Positions 47,431 through 57,735 of a DNA stretch of 64,000 nucleotides are shown here, piece by piece; positions within the stretch are counted from its first letter, which is position 1; every line of letters begins with the position of its first letter. Below the pieces are notes generated by a model. The model searched no databases and had not been told where the DNA came from. It worked only from the letters and a program-made list of their open reading frames with translations. Source of the stretch: Corylus avellana. Taxonomy: Eukaryota; Streptophyta; Magnoliopsida; Fagales; Betulaceae. The stretch covers positions 22,566,172-22,630,171 of the forward strand of contig NC_081541.1 in NCBI RefSeq assembly GCF_901000735.1, written 5' to 3'. A program made the translations under genes and the position numbers.

Positions 47431-48688
47431 GTTAGGTATTGTTTGAGCTGGAAATTCTCCCTACTTCTTCTCACTCAGCTCCTTTGCCATCTAACCCATT
47501 TGTACATCCAGACTTTGAATGGCTTGATCAGTCTTCGTATTGAATTGTTTTTGATCAGCCATGAATTGCTATTGTGAAGTCACCAGGTTGTGTATCATAT
47601 TCTCCAGTTGGTTCATCTTCGACTCTTGAGTTGGTTGGCTTGCTTGTTGGGGCCCTTGAGTTATTACTCTAAGAGAAATTTGGATGGTTGCGCCATCTTG
47701 GATTGTAAGAATTGGAGTATGGATTGTTCTTGTGGGGGTAATTGTTTTGTCCCACAAAATTCACCTCTTCTTGTTCTGCAAATAGAGATAAAGGACACTT
47801 CTCAGTGGTGTGATCTAAATAGGAACAAATAGCACATACCTGGATTGGTGTGTCCTGTTGCAGAGGTGAGATTTTCTGAGCATTCTTGGCCTTGACAATC
47901 ATGTCCAACTTCTTTTCTACAGCAGCCAACTGATTGGTTCATCCCCCACTGAGGTTTACTTCAAACATGCCCTTGCTTTTGATTCCTCTCCTTCCTCTTG
48001 AACAGATTTGCTGTGAATGCTCACTTAATGTTTCAAAAAGTTCCACAGCTTCCTCACTACTCTTCTCCATAAGTGTTCCTCCATAAGCTGAATCAACCAT
48101 CCCTTTGTTACTATCATCTAATCCTTCATAGAAAATTTGTACCTGCTCATCTTGAGGCATGTTGTGATGTGGGCACTTTAGAAGCAAGAAATTGAAGTGA
48201 TCCCAGGCCTCAAAGAACAAATCTCCGTCTCGTTGTTGGAACATTTGAAGTTCCCTTTTAAGTTGTTTTGTCTTCTGGGCTGGGAAAAACCTCTTTAGAA
48301 ACTTGGTGGTTAATTCTTCCCAAGTATGGATAGAATCTGCAGGCAAGGAATTGTACCACAGTTTAGCATTATCTTTCAAAGAGAAAGGGAAGAGGAGTAA
48401 CTTGAGTCTCTCTGGAGTTATGCCTTGGACATGCTGCAACTTGCATAAATCAAAGAATTCTTTAAGATGCAAGTTGGGATCCTCAGTAGCTATGCCTCTG
48501 AATTGAGTCAATGCATTAAGGATTTGAGGAGAGATATAATAGCTGCCATCCACCTCTGGTTGATATGCTACGCATGAGGGTTGATGGAGGTTTGCTGGAA
48601 CGTATGCCTGCTTCATTGGTCTCCTCACCCGTGGTGGATTTGCCTCTAATGGTCTTGGTCCAATTGGATTCTCTTGCAAGTCTTCCAT
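47431..48688 (-). pseudogene. Athila gag of element G
   Basis: 48688-47939 is a clean 249-aa frame from Met (MEDLQENPIGPRPLEANPP) through the retrotransposon gag core (LLFPFSLKDNAKLWYNSLPA, FLKRFFPAQKTKQLKRELQM, CPHHNMPQDEQVQIFYEGLD). After a break near 47935 the next frame (47929-47669) carries a CCHC zinc knuckle CAICSYLDHTTEKC and a Tyr/Asn-rich segment. The coiled linker follows, down to about 47435. Length and order match element A's gag, and the N-terminal two thirds could still be translated. It is nearly identical to 53020-53501. Confidence 0.85.
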
Positions 48689-49075
48689 ATCAATTTCTTC
48701 TTCTTTTTATTTGTCTCTAGGTCAGTGTCGAATTGTCCGCTCAATTTCATGATCGAGTGGAATAATGGTTGAGGCTTGAGATCGACGACCTTGCATCAAC
48801 TAAATTACTTCTTCAGTTAGGTAGCTTCAGTGCTGCTGGTCCGAAGGTTCCCTGGAACTACTCTCAATCGCAGGTTGGTGCGTTCGATCGCAGTGCGCTC
48901 GATCGCACTTGGATGACGATTGATCGCAATCACAGAATGACAATCCGCAACCTGAAACAGAAAACAGAAAAAATTTAGAATCAATAGAAAATATTTTTGA
49001 CAAAAACAAAATTGAAAATTGAAAATTAAAATAACACAACTAAAGGAAAATAATTTTAAACAAAATTCGCCGCAA

Positions 49076-49093
49076 TCCCCGGCAACGGCGCCA
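49076..49093 (-). promoter_or_regulatory. Primer binding site of element G (tRNA-Asp, intact)
   Basis: The minus strand reads TGGCGCCGTTGCCGGGGA, a perfect match to the Athila tRNA-Asp site, so this element is among the youngest here. The leader 48689-49075 carries GCGATCGAGCGCA motifs at 48880-48925. Confidence 0.92.
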
Positions 49094-49099
49094 AAAACT

Positions 49100-50445
49100 T
49101 GTTGTTCACAATTACCTACCTAAATTAATAGGCAAATAATTGTGTGTTTTACCCGCAAGTGCACGAGGTCAACACAGTAGTATAGTGTGCAAATACGAAA
49201 TTATTCCCACGAGGATTGCTGGATCTTGCTTAAAATCAATTCCAAAAGTAAACTAAAACAAAGATTAGGTTGAGTTGATAATGATAATGATAAAAAGGTA
49301 GGGATTTGATATCCACCACTAATTATATTAAGCTAATATATCAATATGCCAATGTTTTGATCAATTATCTAATGTTTGTCAACCTAAGGGCATGCGTGTA
49401 TACTCCTTAAGCTATATATTTCCCTAAGCAACGAGTTAAGCATGGGTGTATACTCTAACTCTTTTCTTTCGAAAGGATTTAGCATGGTATATACTAAGTT
49501 GTTCTTTAGAAAAGCATATGTTCTATGGAAATCGACAAACACATGAGGCCTAGGGCATGGGTGTATACTCTCGGTTCCCCATGTTGATTAACCCAAGAAT
49601 CCGGTGTGGATATCTTTTGTTACTTATGTTAAACCCAGGACTCGGTCATCCAAATTGATTTAACTAACTAGTTCATACCACATGCATATGTTGATCAGGC
49701 ACACACATATGAAGAATTCATGGAAGTAGGTATTAATCAAGTTAAATAGCATAACAAGATCATCACAAGGCCCCAATATTGAAATATTAACAAAACATAA
49801 CTAGGGCTTCAATCAAGCCCTACTAATTAAATTAGCTACACATAAAATTGTTGTTAAAAATCTTCATAAAGAAAAGAAAAGAAAGGAAAAGAATAAACCC
49901 AAGACTTGAACTTGAAGAGCTCCTATTCTTCTCCTTACAAAGCATATCTATTCTAGAGGCATATGGGTCTATTTATAGGCTTTAGAAGTCCTTGACAAAG
50001 TAGTAAACCTAGGGATTTCGTAGGGTTTCGAAACCTATTACAATTGGGAGTTGGAAAACCCTAATATGGAAAGAATGACAATCTGGCCGCCACTTGATAT
50101 GTCTCCTGTGCACGGGTGCGATCGATCGCAACCCGTGTGGGCTCGATCGCAAGTCTGTGAACGATTGATCCTCTTCTGTCGTGCACTCGATCGCTCATGG
50201 CCTGCTTTGTGCTGCGTCTTTCTGGTACTGCGCTCAATCGCAGGTACCCTGTGATTGATCGCAGTGCCAGGGGGCTCCCATCTTGCCCTTCTTCTCTCTT
50301 TGAGCCCAAATTTTCTAGATTTACTTCATTTTCTTCCAAATGCCTACTAAAGTATGGAAAACACAAAAATGAATTAAAATGACCTAATTAACTAAAACCA
50401 AAGGATTAAAACATGCAAGTTAAGGGCTGAAAATATGAATATTTT
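49100..50445 (-). mobile_element. 5' LTR of element G (minus), cut by gap
   Basis: Minus-strand end GTGAACAACA at 49100; about ten bases are missing at the start because the N gap begins at 50446. A perfect palindrome TGCGATCGATCGCA lies at 50117-50130. It is very similar to the reverse complement of 51282-52608. Confidence 0.92.
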
Positions 50446-50545
50446 NNNNNNNNNNNNNNNNNNNNNNNNNNNNNNNNNNNNNNNNNNNNNNNNNNNNNNN
50501 NNNNNNNNNNNNNNNNNNNNNNNNNNNNNNNNNNNNNNNNNNNNN
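50446..50545. other. Assembly gap (100 N)
   Basis: 100 N at the edge of the G 5' LTR. Confidence 0.99.
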
Positions 50546-51281
50546 CACTAAGTAACTGGATCTCTTGCCTCAAAACATTGAGTGTTCAAGTCAAAAGGTG
50601 AAGAATTTTGATTTGGTTAAAGTTATGGTTAGTTTGGTTCCGTAGCCTTTTTGACTCGAGTTAGTAAGTCCTAGGGGTGTCTCTACACCTAATGCCCTAA
50701 AACCATTTGGTTTGGGAGTCATTGACTTAACACTTGATACATGGGTCAATTAGAAAGCTTAAGGAAACCAAACATTGCACAACTTGATGAAAAAGAAAAA
50801 GAAAAAAAAAAAAAAGAAGAAGAAAAATATGTCATTGTTGTTCATTCTAATGGGGATTTCAGTGAACTTTGAGATACAGAAACATTGCATATTGGAAATA
50901 CTTGGAAGCTTCATATTTATGTGCTATTTCACTTTACATTGTTTCGAACTTGTGATGCCTTAGCATGTCTTTTGTAAGTGATTAAATTTCAAAATTTCAA
51001 TTCATTGTAAAGATGGAGTTTATCTTTTTAAGCTTGCTAATGAATGAGAATCATGGTTTAGAGTGATACCTTAATTTTTGAATAGCATGAATTTCTGCAT
51101 AATGTTTGTGGGTAACATTCCTGAAAAACCCTCACGAGACTTCACTCGACCTCTAGGGAATTCTTAGGGGTTTAAAGGCTTGTTGCATGTACTAAATGCA
51201 ATTGTACATCCCACGAAAGATGGATTTATCTTTTTGTTTTCTGTTTTTCCATTTAGTTTTTAGTTTTGTATTGCTAAGGGA
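50546..51281 (+). mobile_element. Athila 3' UTR (plus), ends at inserted LTR
   Basis: Aligned with 24800-25525 and 26842-27757. It stops in the hairpin loop (TTGCTAAGGGA) where LTR 51282 begins, exactly the sequence missing from H's 3' UTR at 39638-39667. Confidence 0.82.
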
Positions 51282-52608
51282 TGATAAGTGCTAAAATATT
51301 CATATTTTCAGCCCTTAACTTGCATGTTTTAATCCTTTGGTTTTGATTAATTAGGTCATTTTAATTCCTTTTTGTGTTTTTCATACTTTTGTAGGCTTTT
51401 GGAAGAAAATGAAGTAAATCTAGATGATTTGGGCTCAAAGAGAGAAGATGGGAAAATTGGGAGCTCTTTGACACTGTGATCGATCATAAGGTACCTGTGA
51501 TCGAGCGCAGTACCTGAGAAGATCAAACACAAATCAGGCCAAGAGCGATCGAGTGCAGGATAGAAGAAGGATCGATCGCAGACCTGTGATCGACCTGTGA
51601 TCAAGTGGCGGCCAGATTGTCATTCTTTCCATATTAGGGTTTTTCAACTCCCAATTGTAAAAGATTTTGAAACCCTACGAAATCCCTAGGTTTACTACTT
51701 TGTCAAGGACTTCTAAAGCCTATAAATAGACCCTTAAGCCTTTAAAATAGGTATGCTTTGTAAGCAGAAGAATAGGAGCTCTTCAAGTTCAAGTCTCAGG
51801 TCTATACTTTTCCTTTCTTTTCTTTTCTTTTATGAAGATGTTTAACATCAACTCTATGTGTAGCTAATTTAATTAGTAGGGCTTGATTGAAGCCCTAGTT
51901 ATGTTTTGTTAATATTTCAATATTGGCGCCTTTGTGATGATCTTGTTGTGCTATTTAACTTGATTAATACCTGCTTGCATGAATTCCTCATATGTGTGTG
52001 CCTGATCAACATATGCATGTGGTATGGACTAGTTAGTTAAATCAATTTGGATGACTGAGTCCTGGGTTTAACATAAGTAACAAAAGATATCTAAACCGGA
52101 TTCTTGGGTTAATCAACATGGGGAACCGGGAGTATACACCCATGACCTAGGCCTCATGTGTTTGTCGATTTCCATAGAACATATGCTTTTCTAAAGAACA
52201 ACTTAGTATATACCATGCTAAATCCTTTAGGAAAGAAAAGAGTTAAAGTATACACCCATGCTTAAGTCGTTGCTTAGGAAAATATATAGCTTAAGGAGTA
52301 TACACGCATGCCCTTAGGTTGACAAACATTAGATAGACATAACTTGATCAAAACATTGGCATATTGATATATTAGCTTGATATAATTAGTGGTGGATATC
52401 AAATCCCTACCTTTTTATCATTATCATTATCAACTCAACCTAATCTTTGTTTTAGATTACTTTTGGAATTGATTTTAAGCAAGATCCAGCAATCCTCGTG
52501 GGAATAATTTCGTATTTGCACACTATACTACTGTGTTGACCTCGTGCACTTGCAGGTAAAACACACAATTATTTGCCTATTAATTTAGGTAGGTAATTGT
52601 GAACAACA
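51282..52608 (+). mobile_element. Athila 5' LTR (plus), near-copy of the G LTR
   Basis: TGATAAGTGC...GTGAACAACA, 1327 bp. Four motifs near 52132, 52205, 52248 and 52298 (GTATACACCCATG type). Flank AGGGA at 51277-51281. Confidence 0.92.
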
Positions 52609-52614
52609 AGTTTT

Positions 52615-52632
52615 TGGCGCCGTTGCCGGGGA
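52615..52632 (+). promoter_or_regulatory. Primer binding site (tRNA-Asp, intact)
   Basis: TGGCGCCGTTGCCGGGGA, complementary to the 3' end of plant tRNA-Asp(GTC) with CCA. The leader 52633-53019 is almost identical to the G leader, including motifs at 52801-52814 and 52816-52829. Confidence 0.93.
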
Positions 52633-53019
52633 TTGCGGCGAATTTTGTTTAAAATTATTTTCCTTTAGTTGTGTTATTTTAATTTTCAATTTTCAATTTT
52701 GTTTTTGTCAAAAATATTTTCTATTGATTCTAAATTTTTTCTGTTTTCTGTTTCAGGTTGCGGATTGTCATTCTGTGATTGCGATCAATCGTCATCCAAG
52801 TGCGATCGAGCGCACTGCGATCGAACGCACCAACCTGCGATTGAGAGTAGTTCCAGGGAACCTTCGGACCAGCAGCACTGAAGCTACCTAACTGAAGAAG
52901 TAATTTAGTTGATGCAAGGTCGTCGATCTCAAGCCTCAACCATTATTCCACTCGATCATGAAATTGAGCGGACAATTCGACACCGACCTAGAGACAAATA
53001 AAAAGAAGAAGAAATTGAC

Positions 53020-53501
53020 ATGGAAGACTTGCAAGAGAATACAATTGGACCAAGACCATTAGAGGCAAATCCACCACAGGTGAGGAGACCAATGAAGCAG
53101 GCATACGTTCCAGCAAACCTCCATCAACCCTCATGCATAGCATATCAACCAGAGGTGGATGGCAGCTATTATATCTCTCCTCAAATCCTTAATGCATTGA
53201 CTCAATTCAGAGGCATAGCTATTGAGGATCCCAACTTGCATCTTAAAGAATTCTTTGATTTATGCAAGTTGCAGCATGTCCAAGGCATAACTCCAGAGAG
53301 ACTCAGGTTACTCCTCTTCCCTTTCTCTTTGAAAGATAATGCTAAACTGTGGTACAATTCCTTGCCTGCAGATTCTATCCATACTTGGGAAGAATTAACC
53401 ACTAAGTTTCTAAAGAGGTTTTTCCCAGCCCAGAAGACAAAACAACTTCAAAGGGAACTTCAAATGTTCCAACAACGAGACGGAGATTTGTTCTTTGAGG
53501 C
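53020..53501 (+). CDS. Athila gag, N-terminal part, cut by gap
   Basis: Open from Met (MEDLQENTIGPRPLEANPP) for about 160 codons to the N gap, with the gag core LLFPFSLKDNAKLWYNSLPA. It differs from the G gag by only a few residues (for example T for P at position 8, Q for R near position 20). The open frame and intact primer site suggest a young element or an allelic copy of G. The remainder is not in this contig. Confidence 0.8.
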
Positions 53502-53601
53502 NNNNNNNNNNNNNNNNNNNNNNNNNNNNNNNNNNNNNNNNNNNNNNNNNNNNNNNNNNNNNNNNNNNNNNNNNNNNNNNNNNNNNNNNNNNNNNNNNNN
53601 N
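53502..53601. other. Assembly gap (100 N)
   Basis: 100 N; the sequence changes from Athila gag to low-copy DNA across it. Confidence 0.99.
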
Positions 53602-55146
53602 TCGACTATCCAAGGATTATAATATAATATCCAAGGAATACTCGGGATAAATTGAGCAATTGATGAGCCCAATCTTTTGGGCAGGTTCTGGGCTTCTGAC
53701 GACATCCAGGCCCATATTTCCATTCTTTCATGACCTGGACAGTGGGCTCAGGTCTTATAAAATGTGTGTAACAAGAAGCATGGGATGAGCGGAACGACAA
53801 TGGAAGGGAGGTGGGGAGGCTGTTATGTGCGTGAGGGAGACGACGTGGAGTGGCTGTAGAAAGGGAGAAAGGGAGAAAAGAGAGAAAAAAACACCAGAGA
53901 AGCTGAGAGGAAAAAAGAAGGGGGGGAGGGGAGAAAGGGATGGAAAAAAACTCCATCCCTCCCCCCTCAAAACAGCCGCACAAGGCCGTAGGAGGCCAAA
54001 ACTTAACCCATGCTAGCCTGCTTTCCATGATGACATGTATGGAATCACAACGACAATGCTTGCTTCCATATTGATTGAAATGGGTATGTATCCCTTTTTG
54101 ATACGTAATTCTACTTTTCTGTTGCCATTTTTTTTTTTTTTTTAAAATAAAACTTACATTGGCCGTCATTTTAAGCAAAAGGCAGTATCTTCCTCCCAAA
54201 TTTCACTCTTATTTTCACCTATCAACGAATACACCTCAGCATTCAGCAAGGCTTGGAAAGCATTTTTTTCTATTCTTTTTTTTTTCTTTTCATTTTTCAA
54301 GATTGTTTGTGGGATTCATCTGTTTTGGACAATTTAATTGAACGAAATTATTTATTTAGAGAATTTGATTTAGTTTACTCTTAAATCCCTTTGTTAACCC
54401 CGCTCAAGAAAGAAAAAAAAAAAATAGAATGGGTTTGGGGTAGCACCATAAATGAGATATTACATGAAAGAGGAGAACAAGCCAATGGAGCCTACTCATT
54501 CAAAATCAGAAAAAAAAAAAAAAAAAAAAAATGAGGGGAGCGTGGAATGCTTCAATGCCACACATTAGATTACACTTTACACGCAGTCAGCAAATTCTCT
54601 TGCAAAATCTTTGGTAAGTTTGTTTGTTTGTTTGTTTGTTTTTTTTTTTTTTTTTTCTCTCAAGTTTAGAATCTCTTCACCACATTTAGGCGAGTGAACT
54701 TCGTCGTGCCTTGCTCACATTGGCTCTACAATTACAGGGAGAGAAATGAGTGAGAGAGTCGGACAGGGTGTGGAATTTTTTTTTACCCTTGGGTAAATGC
54801 TCAGACGCTCAATCCATCGAATCCGCATTGCTTGTAAGTGAGAGACTGCTTCCTCGGACTTATCACTATTGCACAGTCAACTGACACCTGCCCACAGTAA
54901 TTATTTTTTACTGGAGTGAGAAACTTGATAGATAATACATTAAAAATAAAAATATATATATATGATGCGTTAATACAACAATAAAATGATATGCTAGCAT
55001 GTATGGGACACGTGCAACAATAACAGCTTGGGTTGAGAAGTTACAGTAAAAAAAACTTTTACTTTCCGCTGCCGGGATTCCCGGAAATCCCACACATAAG
55101 CAAATAACTAATTTATGCTACAGCGGATGTTGGTACAATAATAATG

Positions 55147-55148
<2 letters not shown>

Positions 55149-55179
<31 letters not shown>
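55149..55179. repeat. (TA)n microsatellite
   Basis: About 15 TA units. Confidence 0.95.
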
Positions 55180-55182
<3 letters not shown>

Positions 55183-56492
55183 CTTTTCTAAATTTTACCA
55201 ATATATCCTTATATTATTCGAGAATACAAGTATGGGCTAATTGAGAAGGCGACACCATGATTTGCCTATTATTAAACCCCACTGCCAAACACAATCTATG
55301 CGCTAATTATGGACCTCAGAAATGTTGAAAACAGCTCGAATGTGACGTGGCACCCAAACAGCTCAGAGAAAATAAAATCCTTTTATCCTGATTTTTCGGA
55401 TCAAACTATACAAAAATACATATCACCAAATTTTAAACACGCATTTCATAAAAATCAAAATAAATAAAAAATTAATATTTTTTGATAATTAATTATTTAC
55501 TAATTAAAGTGATTAACTGCATGAATCAAAGTAAATAAACATAATTAGACGAACCTCATATAAATAAACCTGTTGTTAATAATTGAACTCACAGAAACCT
55601 ACAAGTGTAATTTCAAAAGAAATTCAGTATATCCTTAGCAACAATGTTCATGTTGGACGGGAGCGTGCAATACGGGCCCCCCATGGGCCTCAAAACGCAA
55701 AAGTCACATGGCGGTGACTGTACAAAGACTTTTTCTCCCTCATCACAACAAAAAGCAGTTTTCGAATTTACTTTTATCTCCATTTTTTTTTTCACCTAAT
55801 TCTTTTTCAGTTTTGACTGCCAATTTGATCATCTAATCTTTACTGTGGCCAATTCTTAATGTAAAAACCAAAAACGGGTAGAAAAGGAGAGGCACGCAAA
55901 TATCCAAGAACATGCTCTACCAAAGAAACCCCATTATCATAATCATAATTATAATTATAATTATAATTATTGGAGCGTTTTTCCAAAACGAGACAAATTT
56001 TCAGCACAGTTACTTATAAACAATTTTTTTTTTTTTAAAAAAAAAACATTTTACAATATAAAATTAAAAAAAAATTAATAAATTCGACTTTTAAAAAACC
56101 AATAAAAAATTATAAAAAAAACATTTTTCTAAAATAAACACGGCCACCGCATTTGCCTTTCGGACACTTTACCACCTACTACTTTTTACAAACATAACTA
56201 GCAACTAAACCAACCCAAATATATAATTTTTAAAACAAATAAAAAGAAGAAGAAAACAAAAAAAGTATGAAAGACGGCAAGACGAAGGAATTGCCGCAAA
56301 CGCAGTTTCTTTTTTCACTACCCCTAATCAACCATTCCTGTCTACACATAAAATGGCATTAGCTACCAACCAAACAATATGAAAAGGCCGAAAGGGACAC
56401 AAGTGGTCGGTCCGTTTCGCAGACGGAATCACACTGACAGACATAGACAGAGAAACCAAACCCCATTTATAGGAAATCAAAATTGCTTTCCC

Positions 56493-56519
56493 AATATATA
56501 TATATATATATATATATAT
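56493..56519. repeat. (TA)n microsatellite
   Basis: About 13 TA units, roughly 150 bp downstream of the NHL stop codon. Confidence 0.95.
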
Positions 56520-56624
56520 GGAATTATTAATGCACCGAATTTAGTGAGAGATGAAAAAATAAAATAAAAAAATTTAATAAAGAAAATAATTGGGTATGCC
56601 CAAATTAGAAGTGGGTTGTAATGG

Positions 56625-56670
56625 AAAAGCAATTGGAGGAAATTTAGAAAAGCAATTGGAGGAAATTTAG
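56625..56670. repeat. Perfect 23-bp tandem duplication over the NHL stop codon
   Basis: Two copies of a 23-bp unit starting AAAAGCAATTGGAGG lie at 56625-56647 and 56648-56670. The NHL stop codon (56667-56669) falls in the second copy. Confidence 0.95.
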
Positions 56671-57341
56671 GAAACCTGAACGCCAGGGGAATCGAAGTTT
56701 AAGACACGGATCTTAGCGGAGACGTCACCGAGGACCCTGAGCTCCACGCGGTCGTTGAGAGAAGCGTCCCGGACTAAATCGGCGGCGTCGGCTTGGAGCA
56801 GATTGACGCGATCGACGGCGACGGTGGCCTCCACCTGTCTGACGCTGTGGGCCTCCTGGTAGAAGCCGGGGACGGAGGCTTTTCCCAAGGGGATTCCACG
56901 GTACATGACCGTGAACCTGGACTCGCCGTACTTGATCCCAACCCTGTTGGGGTTCACCGCCGTGAAAAGCATCCGGATGTTGAGCGATAGGGAGGCGGAG
57001 GATGTCGGGGTGGTACCCGGATTGGTGGCGGGGGTGGATGGATTGGGTGTGATGCCCATGTACTGAACGCCCACTTGCTGTAGATCGAATGAGGGTTTCT
57101 TGGGTTTGACGGCCAGGATGATGACCAAAACGACGGCCAGGATTAGGAGAGCTAAGAAGGAGAAGAGGAGGAAAAGGCAGCAGCAGCAGCCCTTGAAGGA
57201 GGCCTTGGAAGAGGAGGACGACGACGGCGTCGCTGGGTAGTAATGTTGGTGCCGCACTCTGTGCTCCCCGTTCACGTTAGCCCTTGATGTCATTCTTCGA
57301 CTATTGTGCGCCGCTTCTCCCTCTCTCTCTCTCGCTTTCAC
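56667..57341 (-). CDS. NDR1/HIN1-like (NHL) LEA_2 membrane protein
   Basis: 224-aa frame, GC-rich against AT-rich flanks, the one likely host gene here. A basic, Ser-rich N-terminus is followed by a Cys cluster (GCCCC, residues 51-55) and one hydrophobic segment (about 54-78). Then come a short Pro/Thr-rich linker (98-115) and a LEA_2 domain (about 116-220) with the family's NPN motif (NPNRVGIKYG, 130-139). This is a single-pass type II plan: short cytosolic N-terminus, extracytoplasmic domain at plasma membrane or endomembranes. NHL proteins are linked to defence and stress; the specific role is unknown. Met17 (57293) is a plausible alternative start. It resembles the Arabidopsis At2g01080 type (from memory), whose members continue about 25 residues past the point where this frame ends (GVQVS), so the tail may be lost or encoded in an unseen exon. 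Confidence 0.85.
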   Translation of the reverse strand: MKAREREGEAAHNSRRMTSRANVNGEHRVRHQHYYPATPSSSSSSKASFKGCCCCLFLLFSFLALLILAVVLVIILAVKPKKPSFDLQQVGVQYMGITPNPSTPATNPGTTPTSSASLSLNIRMLFTAVNPNRVGIKYGESRFTVMYRGIPLGKASVPGFYQEAHSVRQVEATVAVDRVNLLQADAADLVRDASLNDRVELRVLGDVSAKIRVLNFDSPGVQVS

Positions 57342-57480
57342 TCTAGTAGTCTCTACCTTCTTTCCACACAGGAGTATTTCTTTGCTTTGAGAGAGAGAGA
57401 TAGAGAGAGTGATAAAGGTGGTGAGAGAGAGTGAGAGAGAGGTTCCTCTGAGTCAGTTGGGTGAGTTTGCTTGACAGGGA
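57342..57480 (-). promoter_or_regulatory. CT-rich 5' UTR/core promoter region of the NHL gene
   Basis: On the minus strand, runs of CT/CTCTCT (57308-57345 and 57389-57445) lie just upstream of the start codon. Such runs are typical of plant 5' UTRs and core promoters (Y-patch/GAGA-type repeats). No unambiguous TATA box was identified. Confidence 0.5.
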
Positions 57481-57735
57481 AATAAAAGGGATAATAAGTA
57501 CTAACAATTAAATAAAGCCAACGACGATAAAAGTAGACAAAATGTGGAGTACTGCTGTCGTTTTTATGTCCACCTTAGAGCCCATAAAATGTGCCTCCTT
57601 TTTTCTTGGCGCAAAATGGGCCTCCTACACCTTACTTTAAAGCGGTTAAGCTTAGTAATTACGTCTTTAATAACTAATCCCACTATCTTAAGCAGTTATT
57701 AAATTACTACCTTAAGCAGTTAGCGATTATTGAAA

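Larger units (their letters stand above)
39668..50445 (-). mobile_element. Athila element G (minus), gag and env-like but no pol
   Basis: From right to left: 5' LTR, primer site, gag, spacer, env-like ORF, 3' UTR, polypurine tract, 3' LTR. The protease-RT-RNase H-integrase block is absent between 47430 and 46470. Two solo LTRs lie inside it (40807-42289 and 44265-45606). It inserted into the hairpin loop of H's 3' UTR. Confidence 0.85.
53602..56624. other. Low-copy AT-rich intergenic DNA, no gene recognised
   Basis: The 197-aa minus frame at 53606-54199 is low-complexity (Lys runs, Phe/Leu/Ser-rich) and I do not accept it as a gene. Simple repeats: A/T runs at 54260-54540 and 54634-54655, (TA)n at 55149-55179, (ATAATT)n at 55940-55972, (TA)n at 56493-56519. 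This stretch is downstream of the NHL gene and I see no further exon of it. Confidence 0.6.

Noticed and set aside
47431..53501. A genuine large palindrome formed by two young Athila elements
   Set aside because: Not excluded, but the shared AGGGA target site and the two flanking N gaps make a misplaced allelic contig the simpler reading.
53606..54199. 197-aa minus-strand open frame
   Set aside because: Low-complexity composition (Lys run, Phe/Leu/Ser/Pro runs), no domain, no codon-like structure. The plus-strand frame in the same place is equally meaningless.
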